Source: Mytilus californianus
Taxonomy: Eukaryota; Mollusca; Bivalvia; Mytilida; Mytilidae
NCBI RefSeq assembly: GCF_021869535.1
Contig: NW_026262712.1
Span: 115,069,640-115,133,639, forward strand
Direction of reading: 5' to 3'
Length of the DNA stretch: 64,000 nt
Shown here: one piece after another, positions 24,083 through 35,446 of the stretch
Position numbering within the stretch: the first letter of the stretch is position 1
How the letters are laid out: each line of letters begins with the position of its first letter
Notes under the pieces: model-generated
What the model was told of the DNA's origin: nothing
What the model saw: only the letters and a program-made list of their open reading frames with translations
The model's database searches: none
Translations under genes and position numbers: made by a program

Positions 24083-26612
24083 CTAAAATAACCTCCTTGG
24101 TGTGAGCAGCAATTTTAGTTTCTCCCAAATAGCATCCGTATTAAAATGTTCGTCATCCGCCCATTCTATCAGGTACACATAGTTCTAGATATAAAAACAT
24201 TTACGAGGTACATCTGTCATTTTAATGTCCTTTGTAAGAACGATTACTGTTTCTAAATTGCTTCTTATTTTTTCGTACTGAGCTCTGTTTATCTCGAATG
24301 TGCGATCAGGGGATAGTTTATTCCCTGGAGTTATTACAAAGATAATGCATCTACTTTCTTTAATGGCTTCTGCCTCGTTATCCGCATGAGAAATCCCAGC
24401 AAGGAAATCCCTTTCTCTTATACACATGTTTAATACCCATTCCCCTTTAAGTTTTGAGACAAGCGTTTCTTTGGTCCAATAAACCGCATTACCTTCATAA
24501 GAAATATACACATTGTAAGTGTACTGCTTTTTGATTTTTTGTTCAACTACACGATTTATTATTCCCTGCAAGGTAAACATGATTTTCCATCTTTTATTAT
24601 ACAACACTAGCAATATCGTTATTATGAATCCTGTTGACAGTAACGTTGTTGCTACTGTTAGCCACATAGAACTTTCACAATAAGCAAACAGATCGGGGAA
24701 AGAGTTATATGCATCCAATGTATTGCTGTTGCTTCCGTTAGGTAGTACACAGTTATACGAGCGACTGTCTAACTTTACATCCGTTATCTGCAACCATGTT
24801 ATCAAGTCAATATTATTACACGAACATTCAAATGCATTTCCTGCTAAGAACAGTGACATCGAATGCATGGTTTGCATCTGATCAAGCCAATTCCTCATTT
24901 CGAAATTGATTCCTGTTAAAAGATTATTGCGAACATCAAGTGTTTTGATTTTAAAATGGTGTATCAACTGTATTGGAACACTTTGCAGTAAATTTTTTTA
25001 AACATTTAATCGAGATAGATTTTTCATTGGGTCTAACAAATTGTCCGAGAAGTACCAAATGTTGTTTTCTGATATATCAAGGATTTCCACTGAATTCAAG
25101 TTTCTGAAAAGGTCTTTCGGATGCGCTTTTATGCCTTCATTTAAATTGCGGTCCTTCCAGACAACTGTTTTCAGATTGTTGTGAGGAAATCTACCGAATT
25201 CTTGCCAGACAAAAGAATAATCACTTCCACTATCAATAAGTGTTTCCAAATTGGGGGGATGATGCTGAGAATCTGATTCGAAAAGCATCATCCCTGACAC
25301 CAATTCATATAAAATGTCAAGATACTTCAAACTACTATTGAGAGAGACTAGATATATAATCGGTAAATCATTTGTCATCACGTAACTGGCATCCATTATT
25401 TCTACAGATTTTGAAAAAAAAGATGAAATCGGAAGGATTATCGAGACCTGCTGAAATGGTGTTTTCCTTAGACACGGGATAGCTTTCAACATTATAGGAT
25501 ATATCCCAAGTCTTCAAACGACTAGCTTGCCGGGTAAAGTTGTTTAGATATTGCAACTGTATTTTATTAGATATTATAGTAAACCTATTCGCCCTCACCG
25601 ATAGATGTTGTATACATTCAGAATAACGAAATGTAAATAAGGATCCAGGTTCGTAATCAACAATACCATTTTGTGACAAATCCAACTTTTCAACACAAAT
25701 AGTTCGTAAATACTTTGTCATCTCAGTTGTTAAAATCAACGAATAAGGAAATTCTTTGTTGTCAATGACAACGTCGCTCACGTGATGAAAATTTATAATT
25801 GACATGTTTTCATTTGTGTATGGATTAAGCAATAACAGTGCCTGCTTTAAATGCATAAATGTGTCAGAAAAATCGACGACCTTCAGCTCTGGAAACGGCA
25901 ATAGAGTACCTGTTTCAACACGTACACAATGCAATCTACAATTTTGCATTATAAATGTTTCAACACAAGACGAGAAAAACTTAAATGTTTCATTGGTTAG
26001 GCTGACAACATAGCACGACTGGAATTCTATCCTATGGAGCCTTTTTAATAGTTTAAATCCTGGTCCAAATTTTGGTTTTGGCATTAAGTCAATCGATAAG
26101 TTTGTCAATTGATTTAAAACACTCAATGCCTTGTCTGGATACGTAAACATGGTGGAGAAGTTAGTATGCTGATCCATGTTTCTCCTGATGTTTAGAATAT
26201 TCAATTTCCGTAAGGGCACGAACAGATCCATTGTATACACGTTAGAAAGATCAAGAAAATTATCAGCCATTTCCAACGATTGAAGATTTCCTAATCCCTT
26301 AAATGACGAGTTTGATATATGATTAATTTTGTTTGAATTCAGATTAAGTTCCAATAAGCTTTTATAATTGACGAAAGCATCATTTGTAACACTTGTTATG
26401 TCGTTCCAACTAAGATTCAGTGCATTAATGTTTCGCGGTAAATTTTGAGGAACATGTACTACAGAATGTAGTCCCATGTTACTACAGTCTGCCGTTATTA
26501 TCGTACGGATTCCACTATTTGTCTCTTTTATCTTGCAATTAGATGAACATAAAACCGGTATAAAATGGTAAATAAATGGATAAATGAACAACATTTCAAC
26601 ATAAAGCTCCAT
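24083..26612 (-). pseudogene. Toll-like receptor pseudogene, copy C
   Basis: This paralogue aligns end to end with the intact receptor. The leader and most of the ectodomain are open from 26612 to about 25,430. A length change in an A-rich stretch at about 25,410-25,440 then shifts frame. A TAA replaces a serine codon at 24998-25000 within the last LRRs, and TAG replaces the TIR tryptophan of YIWNYV at 24185-24187, removing the last third of box 2-3 spacing and box 3. LRRCT, transmembrane and most TIR motifs (YISYEG, CIRERDFLAG) remain readable. It carries a 9-bp insertion after MGL near residue 48. It decayed less than copy A. A truncated ectodomain-only product from the first 390 codons cannot be excluded. 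Confidence 0.92.
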
Positions 26613-26980
26613 CGTATGATTTTGTGAAGAATATATGAAAGTGTTTACTTAAATACAGTTTCGTTTCTCAATTTGTCACATAAAACATTGTTCGAATTTC
26701 CTGTCACGAATCAAAACTGTATTCTAGAGCGGTATCATATATTGTTGTAGCGGGGTTACAATAAGCCGAATGAATCGGTAAAAAATTAACCTACAAACCT
26801 ACATGAATTTATCATTGAACCTTCCTTGTTCGAATATCTTTTTTTTACACTTTATTACAATGTTGTGTAACATTAATTATAGCAGATCTGGTTTTAACGT
26901 TTATTTGCAGTGAATCGACACGATAAATATTACACTATTGTTATGATATTTATACTTTATGTAACACTATCTTCCGTATC
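26613..26980. other. 5' flank of TLR copy C
   Basis: This stretch is collinear with 11,235-11,600 and ends abruptly near ACTTTATGTAACACTATCTT, where an unrelated reverse-transcriptase fragment begins. Confidence 0.7.
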
Positions 26981-27440
26981 AAATGATATTAATTTCAGGT
27001 TAACACTCAACCTAATCTACATTGATGACGTATCTGACTTTATACGTCATAGTCATACTAGGCTCTTTGCTGACGACATTATCATATACTGACAGATAAA
27101 ATCTACATATCCGAGAGATTATTTAAAAGGGGCAAACAAATTGAAACAAGACTGGCCGATGCAGTTTCAGCCTGACAAATGTAACAAAGAAAAAACCTAT
27201 TAATTGCTATAATAATATTCATGATCAGTTTCACATTCTTGTTTCAGTTGGAAATTTATAATATCTCGGAGTAACAATATCATCAAATTTTAAGTGGACG
27301 AAACCCATTCAGAATATTACATCTAAAGCAAACAAGTCCTAATCATTTATCAGAAGAAATTACAAAATAAACAAGGTGGCTATTAATGGCAGAGTATACC
27401 AAGTCCTTTTCATACCAAAAACTGTATACTTTTGCATTGT
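26981..27440 (+). mobile_element. Non-LTR retrotransposon fragment (jockey/CR1-like RT)
   Basis: Degenerate + strand frames read YIDDVSDFIRHSHTRLFADD (26,990-27,080), corresponding to RT motif 5 with an FADD catalytic box, then WKQDWPMQFQPDKCNK and a run resembling LGVTISSNFKWTK and NKSLSFIRRNYK at about 27,260-27,360. Only the palm-to-thumb part survives. It abuts the TLR copy C flank. Confidence 0.75.
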
Positions 27441-28094
27441 AAAGATGTGGAAATCTTATTTAAGAAATAATTCATGGAAGCCATAGATTTGTTGGACATT
27501 TACACATGGCTTGGGCCGTGATTTTCAAATTTTATCCTGACATGTCGCAAATAAGGAGTGAGCCGCCATGTTAACTTTCTGAAATCCACAAATGTAAAAA
27601 TAATGCAATAGAATAGAAAATGAAACAACACCTACCACAAAACTACATTTGAATGCGATATTATCCAAACTTAGGGCGTATACGTAGCGGAAAACCTCCA
27701 GTTTGAGAGTTTTCATTCGTATGACGTCATGTTATGACATGACGTTAATGCGCCAAGATCATTCACGAAATTTCGCGGAATTTTATTTTAATTTGATTTT
27801 ATACATTTTTTAAGCTCTTGTGCATTAATTCTGTTTATAATGCATTAGAATGGGAATAACGGTTCTGTAGTTCTTTTTCAATTTCAATTTGAACACAACA
27901 AAATCGACATATTGTTTGCACATAGGTTACGATACATGTGTATTCAGTGGGAGGTAAATAGTAACAGCCATCAATATGTTATCTCGGAGTCTGCTCTCTA
28001 TATATATATATAGAATTTTATCAGGCTGTTGTTTACAAAGCTAAAAAAAGCACGTCATATTAGAAATACAAATAGAATATCCAGTGTCACAAAA
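27441..28094. other. Intergenic, nothing recognised
   Basis: This AT-rich stretch has a short (TA) run near 28,000. The minus-strand open frame at 27525-27716 has no recognisable features. Confidence 0.6.
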
Positions 28095-28990
28095 ATGCTA
28101 TACAAACAAAAATCGACAGGTTGTAGGTATGTCCTATGGGCACTAATTGCGCCCCTTTAATAGCAGACTTGTATTTGTACTGTTATGAATCACAGTTTAT
28201 GACCAAACTCAGTAAAGACCCGTCTTAATTGCATTTTTAGATGATGTTCTCTCACTAAGTAATACAAAATTTGGTGATTATGTTGAACGAATCTATCCCA
28301 TCGAACTAGAGATAAAGAATACTACAGATACAGTTAAGTCTGCCTCATATCTTGACTTACATCTAGAAATTGACAATGAGGGTGGGTTGAAAACAAAACT
28401 TTACGACAAAAGAGATGATTTCAGCTTCCCAATTGTGAACTTTCCATTTCTATGCCCATTCCAGCAGCGCCTGCATACGGAGTATATATCTCCCAATTGA
28501 TACGATATTCCAGGGCTTGTATTTCCTATCATGATTTCCTTGATAGAGGATTGCTGCTCACAAGAAAGCTATTAAACCAAGAGTTCCAAATGGTAAAGTT
28601 GAAAACATCCCTTCGTAAATTTTACGGACGCCATCACGAGTTGGTTGACCGTTATGGAATAACCGTTTCACAGATGATATCGGATATGTTCCTTATGTCG
28701 TAACTACAATACCCTTCCCTTTTCATGAATGTGACCTACCGAATTAGACTATTTACCGGATTTGTAATAACATAAGCAACACGACGGGTGCCCCATGTGG
28801 AGCAGGATCTGCTTACCCTTCTGGAGCACCTGAGATCATCCCCAGTTTTTGGTGGGGTTCGTGTTAATAAGACTTTAGTTTTCTATGTTGTGCCATTTGT
28901 ACTATTATTTGTCTGTTTGTCTTTTTATTTTTGGCCATGGTGTTGTCAGTTCGTTTTCGATCTATGAGTTTGACTGTCCCTCTGGTATCT
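28095..28990 (+). mobile_element. Penelope-like RT fragment with 3' tail
   Basis: Frames encode PMGTNCAPLIADLYLYCYE (about 28,135-28,190), a deletion, LDDVLSLSNTKFGDYVERI-like sequence, YLDLHLEIDNEG, KLYDKRDDFSFPIVNFPF, and an open piece (28452-28703) with YGVYISQLIRYSRACISYHD and LLTRKLLNQEF. This is the C-terminal half of a PLE-type reverse transcriptase. The non-coding tail (28,720-28,990) contains GGTATCTTTCGTCCCTCTTT. No endonuclease domain is seen. Confidence 0.8.
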
Positions 28991-29009
28991 TTCGTCCCTC
29001 TTTTGCATT

Positions 29010-29690
29010 GAATTGATAAATTCAAGAACACTTACCGTTATCTTGATGATATTTTTTCGTTAAATAATCAAGAATTTTCTAAATATACTGCCGAAATTTA
29101 CCCAAAGGAACTCACTTTAAATAAATCAAATGTAAACGTTAATAACAGTCCTTTCCTAGATTTAGATATTTCAGTTTTACACGGGAAACTCCACACTAAA
29201 ATTTACGACAAAAGGGACGTTTTTTCGTTCCCTTTTGTTAATTTTTCTTTTTTGGATGGTGATGTTCCTTTGGTACCATCTTACGGTATTTATATATCAC
29301 AACTTGTTCGCTATGCCTGTGTCTGTTGTGACGTTTTTGATTTTAATGAACGTTATCTTTGTATTACTGGTAAATTATTAAGTCAGGGATTTCGTTACCA
29401 CAAATTACTTAAAGCCTTTACTAAATTCTTCCATAGATATGAAGATTTGGTTTGAAGTTTGGTTGTACCTGTAAAAAACTAATTTCAAACGGGATAGCAC
29501 AGATGTTGTATACCGTGCCCGGAAATTTAGAAACGATCCTGGTAAACTTATTGATTCTTTAAATAAACTTATTCTAAAAGGTTACCATTTCAACACTGTA
29601 ATTATATCATTGAATATTGTTTTTATTGGTATTAATATTGATTTTGTTATCAGTAAATTAAAAGCAAACTAAATATTATTGTTATATACA
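29010..29690 (+). mobile_element. Second Penelope-like RT fragment, 5'-truncated
   Basis: This fragment starts inside the catalytic region (YRYLDDIFSLNNQEFSKYT) and continues PFLDLDISVLHGKLHTKIYD, YGIYISQLVRYACVCCDVFD and LSQGFRYHKLLKAFTKF, ending near INIDFVISKLKAN at about 29,668. It differs from the fragment at 28,095 and resembles the family at 11,656. The 5' truncation and head-to-tail placement suggest two separate integrations. Confidence 0.8.
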
Positions 29691-29859
29691 TATGCACATT
29701 CATCGATCTACAATATGTCGATACCTGTACCTTGGCATTGTACAAGGACATGTTTTTCTCTGACTGTTTATGACGTCTTTACACTAACTCCATTGGATGT
29801 TGGATGTGTAATGATTGATTATTTAGTCTTAGATGCATAATTGTTTTATTAGTTGACTA

Positions 29860-30240
29860 GCTGTCAGTAACTGCGAGTACTCTCAGATCTGTTCTTAGTG
29901 TCTTTTTGTTGTTGGGATGTACAACTACCCGGCCACGTCCACTCTGTGTTTTTGTTAGATGTATTTCTGTTTGTATCCATCTGATGAAGTAAGCCTTTTT
30001 CAATTGATTTTTGTCGAGCCTGTGACTTATGTCGCAGAAAGCTCGACATAGGGACAGTGATCCTGCGGCGGCGGCGTTTGCCAACTTCTTAAAAGCTTTA
30101 TATTTTCTAAGGTGGAAGACCTGGATGCTTCATACTTTGTATATAGATGCCTTATGTTATAAAGTTTCCGTCTGTCATATGTCCATTGTCCTTGATCTCA
30201 TTTTCATGGTTCAGTGACTACTTGAAATAAAGTTAAGATT
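29860..30240 (+). repeat. Dispersed repeat with strong hairpin
   Basis: This repeat contains a two-part hairpin at 30013-30047, GTCGAGC paired with GCTCGAC around an inner stem CTGTGAC/GTCGCAG, followed by a GGCGGCGGCG run. A diverged relative lies at 52,240-52,320. The short frames within it are not supported as genes. Confidence 0.65.
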
Positions 30241-30299
30241 TTTTGTAATGTTAATTTCTCTCTTGTTATGAGTAATAGGGTAACTATATTTAATATGTG

Positions 30300-31120
30300 C
30301 GTGCCTTGCAAAATCCTCATGCCCGACAGACAGTTTTCATCTGACCTCGACCTCATTTCATGGATCAGTGAACAAGGTTACGTTTTCGTGTTCAAGTCCA
30401 TATTTCGGATACTATAAGCTATAGGTCTTCTATATTTGGTGTATGGAATGATTGTAAAGTGTACATGTCCAACTGGCAGGTGTCATCTGACCTTGACTTC
30501 ATTTTCATGGTTCAGTGGTTAACGTTAAATTTTGTGTTTTGGTTTTTTTTTTAACTATATTTGGTGTATGGAAATATTTCACAATGTACATGTCAGTCTG
30601 GCAGGTTTTATTTGACCGTGACCTCATTTTCACGGTTCATTGCTCAGTGTTTAGTTTTTGTGTTTTGGTCTGTTTATCTTAAACTATAACCAATAGGTCG
30701 ACTATATTTGTTGTATAGAACGATTGTAAGGTGTTTATGGCTGTCTGTCAGGTATTATCATACCTTGACCACATTTTCATGGTTCATTGGTCAATATTAA
30801 GTTTTCATGGTTAAGTTTGTTTCTTAGATACTATAAGCAATAGGTCAACTATATTTAATGCATAGATTGATTGTAAGGTATACATGTCTGTCTGGCATGG
30901 TTCATCTGACCTTGACCTTATTATCATATATCATTGGTCAATGTTTGGTTTTCCTGTTTAAGTCTGCTTCTTAGAAACTATAAGCAATAGGTCACCTATA
31001 TTTGGTGCATTGAATGATTGTAAAGTGTACATGTATTTCCGGTTTGGTTTATCTGACCTTGACCTCATTTTCTTGGGTCATGTTAAGTTTATGTGATACA
31101 TTTAGTAAAGCTTTATATTT
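30300..31120 (+). repeat. 147-bp tandem repeat, about six diverged units
   Basis: The anchor TGACCTTGACCTCATTTTC recurs near 30,341, 30,490, 30,615, 30,762, 30,908 and 31,056, so spacing is mostly 146-149 bp. Each unit also has TATATTTGGTGTATGGAATG-like sequence. One isolated relative lies at 33,300-33,415. TGACCTTGACCT contains adjacent nuclear-receptor half-sites. Confidence 0.8.
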
Positions 31121-31189
31121 TGGACTATCAACATAAAAATCAATGGTCAGTAAAGAAGGCGAGACATTCCAGCGTGTGTTACAGTTCGT

Positions 31190-31560
31190 TCTTATGTTGT
31201 ACTGTTACGCCACTGTCCCAGGTTAGGGAAAGGGTTGAGATCCCGCTAACATGTTTAACTTCGCCACATTCTGTATGTATGTGTCTGTCCCAAGTCAGGA
31301 GCCTGTAATTCAGTGGTTGCTGTGTTACGTTTTTGTTTTTCTTTCATGTTTTTGTACATAAATTAGGCCGTTAGTTTTCTCGTTTGAATTGTTCTACATT
31401 TGTCATTTCGGGGCCTTTTATAGCTGACTATGCAGTATGGGCTTTGTTCATTGTTGAAGGCCGTACGGTGACCTATAGTTGTTTATTTCTGTGTCATTTG
31501 GTCTCTTTTCTCATTGGCAATCATACCACATCTTCTTTTTTATATATACACACTGCAATG
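31190..31560 (+). repeat. Dispersed repeat (retroelement tail type)
   Basis: The first part (GTTGAGAT, CATGTTTAAC, CCCAAGTCAGGAGC) matches the PLE tail at about 13,975-14,045. The second part (GGCCTTTTATAGCTGACTAT, CATTGGCAATCATACCACAT) is shared with 36,225-36,330, 41,555-41,700, 42,190-42,275 and 50,740-50,840. Confidence 0.75.
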
Positions 31561-31655
31561 GCCACCATTTCAAGACATAAGAGTAAAATGTTGGTCGATC
31601 AAACAAGTTGACACTTATCCATGCTTAAATGCATATCAATAACTTGTTTTTGTTT

Positions 31656-31851
31656 TACACAAGTATAAAAATAAAAAATGAAAATTGAAAAACTTACTTA
31701 AATTGATACAAAAATTGTGCAATTCTTAACTTAATACGGTGAAACCGCAGACCTGGGGCTGATCCAGGCTTTTTGAAAGGAGGACGTAATTCCCGATAAT
31801 TGAAGATTTAGCGCCGAGTGTAGCGTAAATCGTTTTGATGATTTTATACTA

Positions 31852-31889
<38 letters not shown>

Positions 31890-31940
31890 TCAATTTAAGT
31901 AAGTTTTTCAATTTTCATTTGTTATTTTTATACTTGTGTA
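31656..31940. repeat. Foldback element with about 52-bp inverted repeats
   Basis: ACACAAGTATAAAAATAA at about 31,657 and the sequence through 31,710 are the near-perfect reverse complement of 31,886-31,939 (only a few mismatches). Between the arms lie about 140 bp of unique sequence and a (TA)n tract at 31,853-31,886. It fits a MITE or foldback element. No coding capacity is seen. Confidence 0.8.
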
Positions 31941-32296
31941 CTCCTATTTTTACTCCTCAAAATTCAAGAGTCTATCCTAAATTGAGGTAAATTGTATGGC
32001 TTTCCAATTACCGTTTCGATTCTTGACATCACTGAAGAGACATTAATTGTCGAAATCCGGATATGGTGTACAAAAACCTTTGCACCTTTTGTTTGCGGTA
32101 TATCATCTTTTCCGCAAGTTTATTGTTTTCTGTTTAGTATTAAATTTATAATTAAGATCCATTTATTACATCGGTGATCCGTTTATTTGGCAATCGTCAA
32201 TGGCAGTCAGCAGGGTTTAAGAACATTTGTTGTTCGACCTGTTAGTCAAATACGTTTTGTGAAAATATACTTTTTCACTTTTTTGGTCTTTTGGAA

Positions 32297-32570
32297 AATG
32301 TTGTTTGTGCTGTATTTAGACCCCTCTAACAAGAAATTTGTTTTGCATGCACACGTATAAAACTTGCGGTTTGGTTTTTATCTAAGGCAATCATAGGTTT
32401 TAACGTTGTTTTCAATTTAGACTTGTTTATATGTATATATATATACAAGTCTAAATTGAAAACAACGTTCAAACCTATGATTGCGTTGGATAAAAACCGC
32501 AATTTTTATACGTGTGCATGCAAAACAAATTTCTTGTTAGTGGGGTCTAAATACAGCACAAACAACATAT
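32297..32570. repeat. Palindromic foldback element, about 120-bp arms
   Basis: The left arm (32,297-32,425) and right arm (32,443-32,570) are reverse complements with few mismatches: TTGTGCTGTATTTAGACCCC against GGGGTCTAAATACAGCACAA, and GTTTTCAATTTAGACTTG against CAAGTCTAAATTGAAAAC. The loop is a short TATATATA tract. Transcription would form a hairpin of more than 100 bp. Confidence 0.9.
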
Positions 32571-33404
32571 ATATATATACAATATGTATCTTGAAAAATA
32601 TGATGTCTTTTATTTTTTGTCGATCAAACACCCTCTACGGTCTTTCCCCCTAGACCCGCCACTGAACATTGTATGCGCTAGAAATAGTAGGGTGCCCAGT
32701 GTCCAAAAAGTCCTCTAGTAAACGGTAATACACGGCTACCTGTTTTTGCAAATTATCGGGAAATCATTATATTTTACAATCATGATTGTCGTCGTAAGTT
32801 CCTATGGTCAAGATTTTCTAAATTTCGTGTTTTACAGGGTACCTCAATATACCGTATTGTACCGGGAATCTTTAACATGAAAATAAATTATTACGCTCTT
32901 CGTTGGTGATTAAAATAGTACGTTTAATATAGTTTATACATTAAATATATCATATAACAAGCGGAAAGTATTAAAGTGATTTTAGTATAATTTTTTCAGC
33001 ATTTTAGAAAGACTAGATTTTTACCAGAAATTTACCACAGTTTCATCGAAAGCAAAATTATTACGTGTATCGTCACGACATTTTTTACTCTGAGAAAAGC
33101 AAGAAGACACGGTGCCTGTGTGTGCCAAATTTCATGTGTGAAATAAAAGTAGTTTTAAAGAAATAAGCAATTAAAAACACAAATCAAGTCAACATTTTGG
33201 CATTGATTAAACACGGATTATCCAGTGGCATTAATCATTTTGTTACTTACACTATTAGGTTATTAACAAGGACAGTGGTCACTCAATACATTTCTCAAAC
33301 ATGAATGATCTCGACCTTATTGTCATTGTTCATTGATCAATGTTACGTTTTTCTGGTTTTGTCAGTTTATCAGACACTAAGGTCAATTGTATTTGGTGTA
33401 AGGA
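32571..33404. other. Intergenic, nothing recognised apart from one repeat unit
   Basis: This AT-rich stretch has one diverged unit of the 147-bp repeat at 33,300-33,404. No gene is seen. Confidence 0.6.
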
Positions 33405-33640
33405 ATGATTGTAAGTATATGCGATACTTGCAGTAAAACCATCCTATTACATACTTTCAACACAAATTCAATCAAGTAAAGCCGGCGAGACATTTCAGCA
33501 TTGTTGTTTAAAGTTTTACCAATTGTGTGACAACTTTTTCTGCGCCTGTTTTTGTTTTTCGTCACTTGTCTTCTCAATCTTGAGCTCGGGATGGAAATAA
33601 AGTTTACTTTTTGTGTTTACATTTCAATAATACAATTTAA
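33405..33640. repeat. Isolated copy of the TLR 3'-flank repeat
   Basis: CGAGACATTTCAGCATTGTT and GTGTTTACATTTCAATAAT match 190-400. This shows that the motif also occurs away from a TLR gene, either as a dispersed repeat or as a scar of a lost unit. Confidence 0.7.
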
Positions 33641-34089
33641 GTCTTGTACTTAAATTCAGTTATCACGGTGCGCTGTACCATATATGCTTTGTTTGGTTAT
33701 TATTGAGTTTAAGTATAGCATAATCTCATTGGTGGTTACTGAACCATAAAATCTGACGTAACGAGCCTTTTTTAATTTGGATCCAAGGAGGAAGGCAGAA
33801 GACAGTTGAACTAAAATATAAAACAAACAAAAATTGATAATTTTTAATATTATCTGCGAGTATTTAGAATTATTTAAACCTTTGAAGTTATATTTGGTGG
33901 TTTTACTAACGCAAGTGAGGTGTTTCGTCATAAAAGGACGTTATTTATGAATTATTTTTGAACATGTGCTGACTGAAATGAAGAAACACATGGTGACCAC
34001 ATGGAAAGAAGAAAACAAAATCATTTGTCGAAGTTTATTACCAAGTTAATTTTAATAACTATTGGGTTTTATTTATAGATTGGACATCC

Positions 34090-35000
34090 TTTCGATGAAC
34101 TATAGTTCAACACTTATTCATCAGATGTATTGCGTCCATGCCACCCTCCTTGATGATGCGAGGAAATAATCTGTTGTTGATGTTAGAAGATTTCTGAATT
34201 ACATTGGTTGTTGTCCTGTTTTGATGTTCTATGTTATCTGGCATATTTAAGGCTATTTTATGATGTAACAGTAGTGCTTTATGAAACAGGCAGAGCTTTT
34301 TGTTTTTTCGTCTGGTTTCTAATGACGGTAATTTTAATTCCTAAAGTATGGTAGTGACTGATACAGGTTATCTACTGTATTAATGTTTAATGAAACGCAC
34401 TGATCTTCTTTGCACTATATCTTTCTTTTTCGTGTGATTTTCCTGGTATGGATCCCAAGCACTGCTGGCATATACTACATTTGGTCTTACAATAACTTGT
34501 TATGCTTTATTTTTCCTTTTTCTTCCGGGAATTTGTTGATATTTCTTCTCAGAAAGCCTAATGATTTATTTGTTTTAGCTACGATGTTATTGATGTGTAT
34601 ATCCCATGTCAGGTCGATGGTGAACGGAACTCATAAATATGGGGTTTGGTCTACCGGTATTTTCATTTTGTAAAGTAAAATAGTTTAAACATTTGATCTT
34701 AAATATGTCTAAATTATGTCGTTTCCTAAAAATCTTTGACAAATTATTCCAGGAATGATTTAGTTAAATATCTAAATACGCCAGGAATTATAACGGTCTA
34801 AGTGTAGAACCTTGTGGAACTCCAAAGTTACAGATATATAACCAGATTCAATGGTTCCTATTAATATTTTGCATGATCCGAACGAGTTAGAATGAACGAT
34901 TTTACAGAATAGAAGTAAAATAGCAGTAAAATTTCCATGGTCCAGTACCTTGTACGACTTCATCATTTGTGACAGTTTTTAGTGCAAATTAAACATCGTT
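34090..35000 (-). mobile_element. Non-LTR retrotransposon fragment (CR1/jockey-like), minus strand
   Basis: Minus-strand frames, with shifts, read FGVPQGSTL (RT motif 4, about 34,810-34,840), DLTWDIHINNIVAKTNKSLG then FLRRNINKFPEE (about 34,520-34,620), and LETRRKNKKLCLFHKALL (about 34,250-34,310). This order matches the RT palm, thumb and C-terminal region of CR1/jockey-type LINEs. No complete frame survives. Confidence 0.75.
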
Positions 35001-35446
35001 GTTCATTTAGAATTTACGTAGTTCTGGAATTTCTCAGATTAAAACTTGTATGAGGATTTTGGATTAGCTTCTCATTTTCTGTGCTTATTGTTAATTTCAG
35101 CAGTTTGGAATATCATATTCGTTTGAAAAGACTCCATAAGGCATCAAATTTTACAGTTTTTATCATATTTATTGCATCCATAAAATAGTTTGCTTTTGAT
35201 GAACAAATTAATTTTTCCTATGGTTTGTTGAACCATCTTTTCAGGATTCATTAGTGATCATTCAAATATGGGTGTCATTGACTAAGGATAAAGTACAGAT
35301 TTTTGTATGCATTGCAAGTAACATTGTTCTGAACAAACAATCGGTTACAGCCTAAATAATAATTAATTTATCTATCTAATATTCATTATAATTTAATACA
35401 GCATATTTTTAAATTTTGCTCTTCGTGTTGTATATTTTGCAATATA

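Noticed and set aside
24083..26612. TLR copy C as a working gene split into exons around its lesions
   Set aside because: The breaks fall at nonsense codons and an A-run length change inside sequence that is collinear with a single-exon paralogue. No introns or splice sites separate the pieces.
29857..30217. Short overlapping frames around 29,857-30,217
   Set aside because: They lie in a dispersed repeat with a GGCGGCGGCG run and a hairpin. No frame is favoured.
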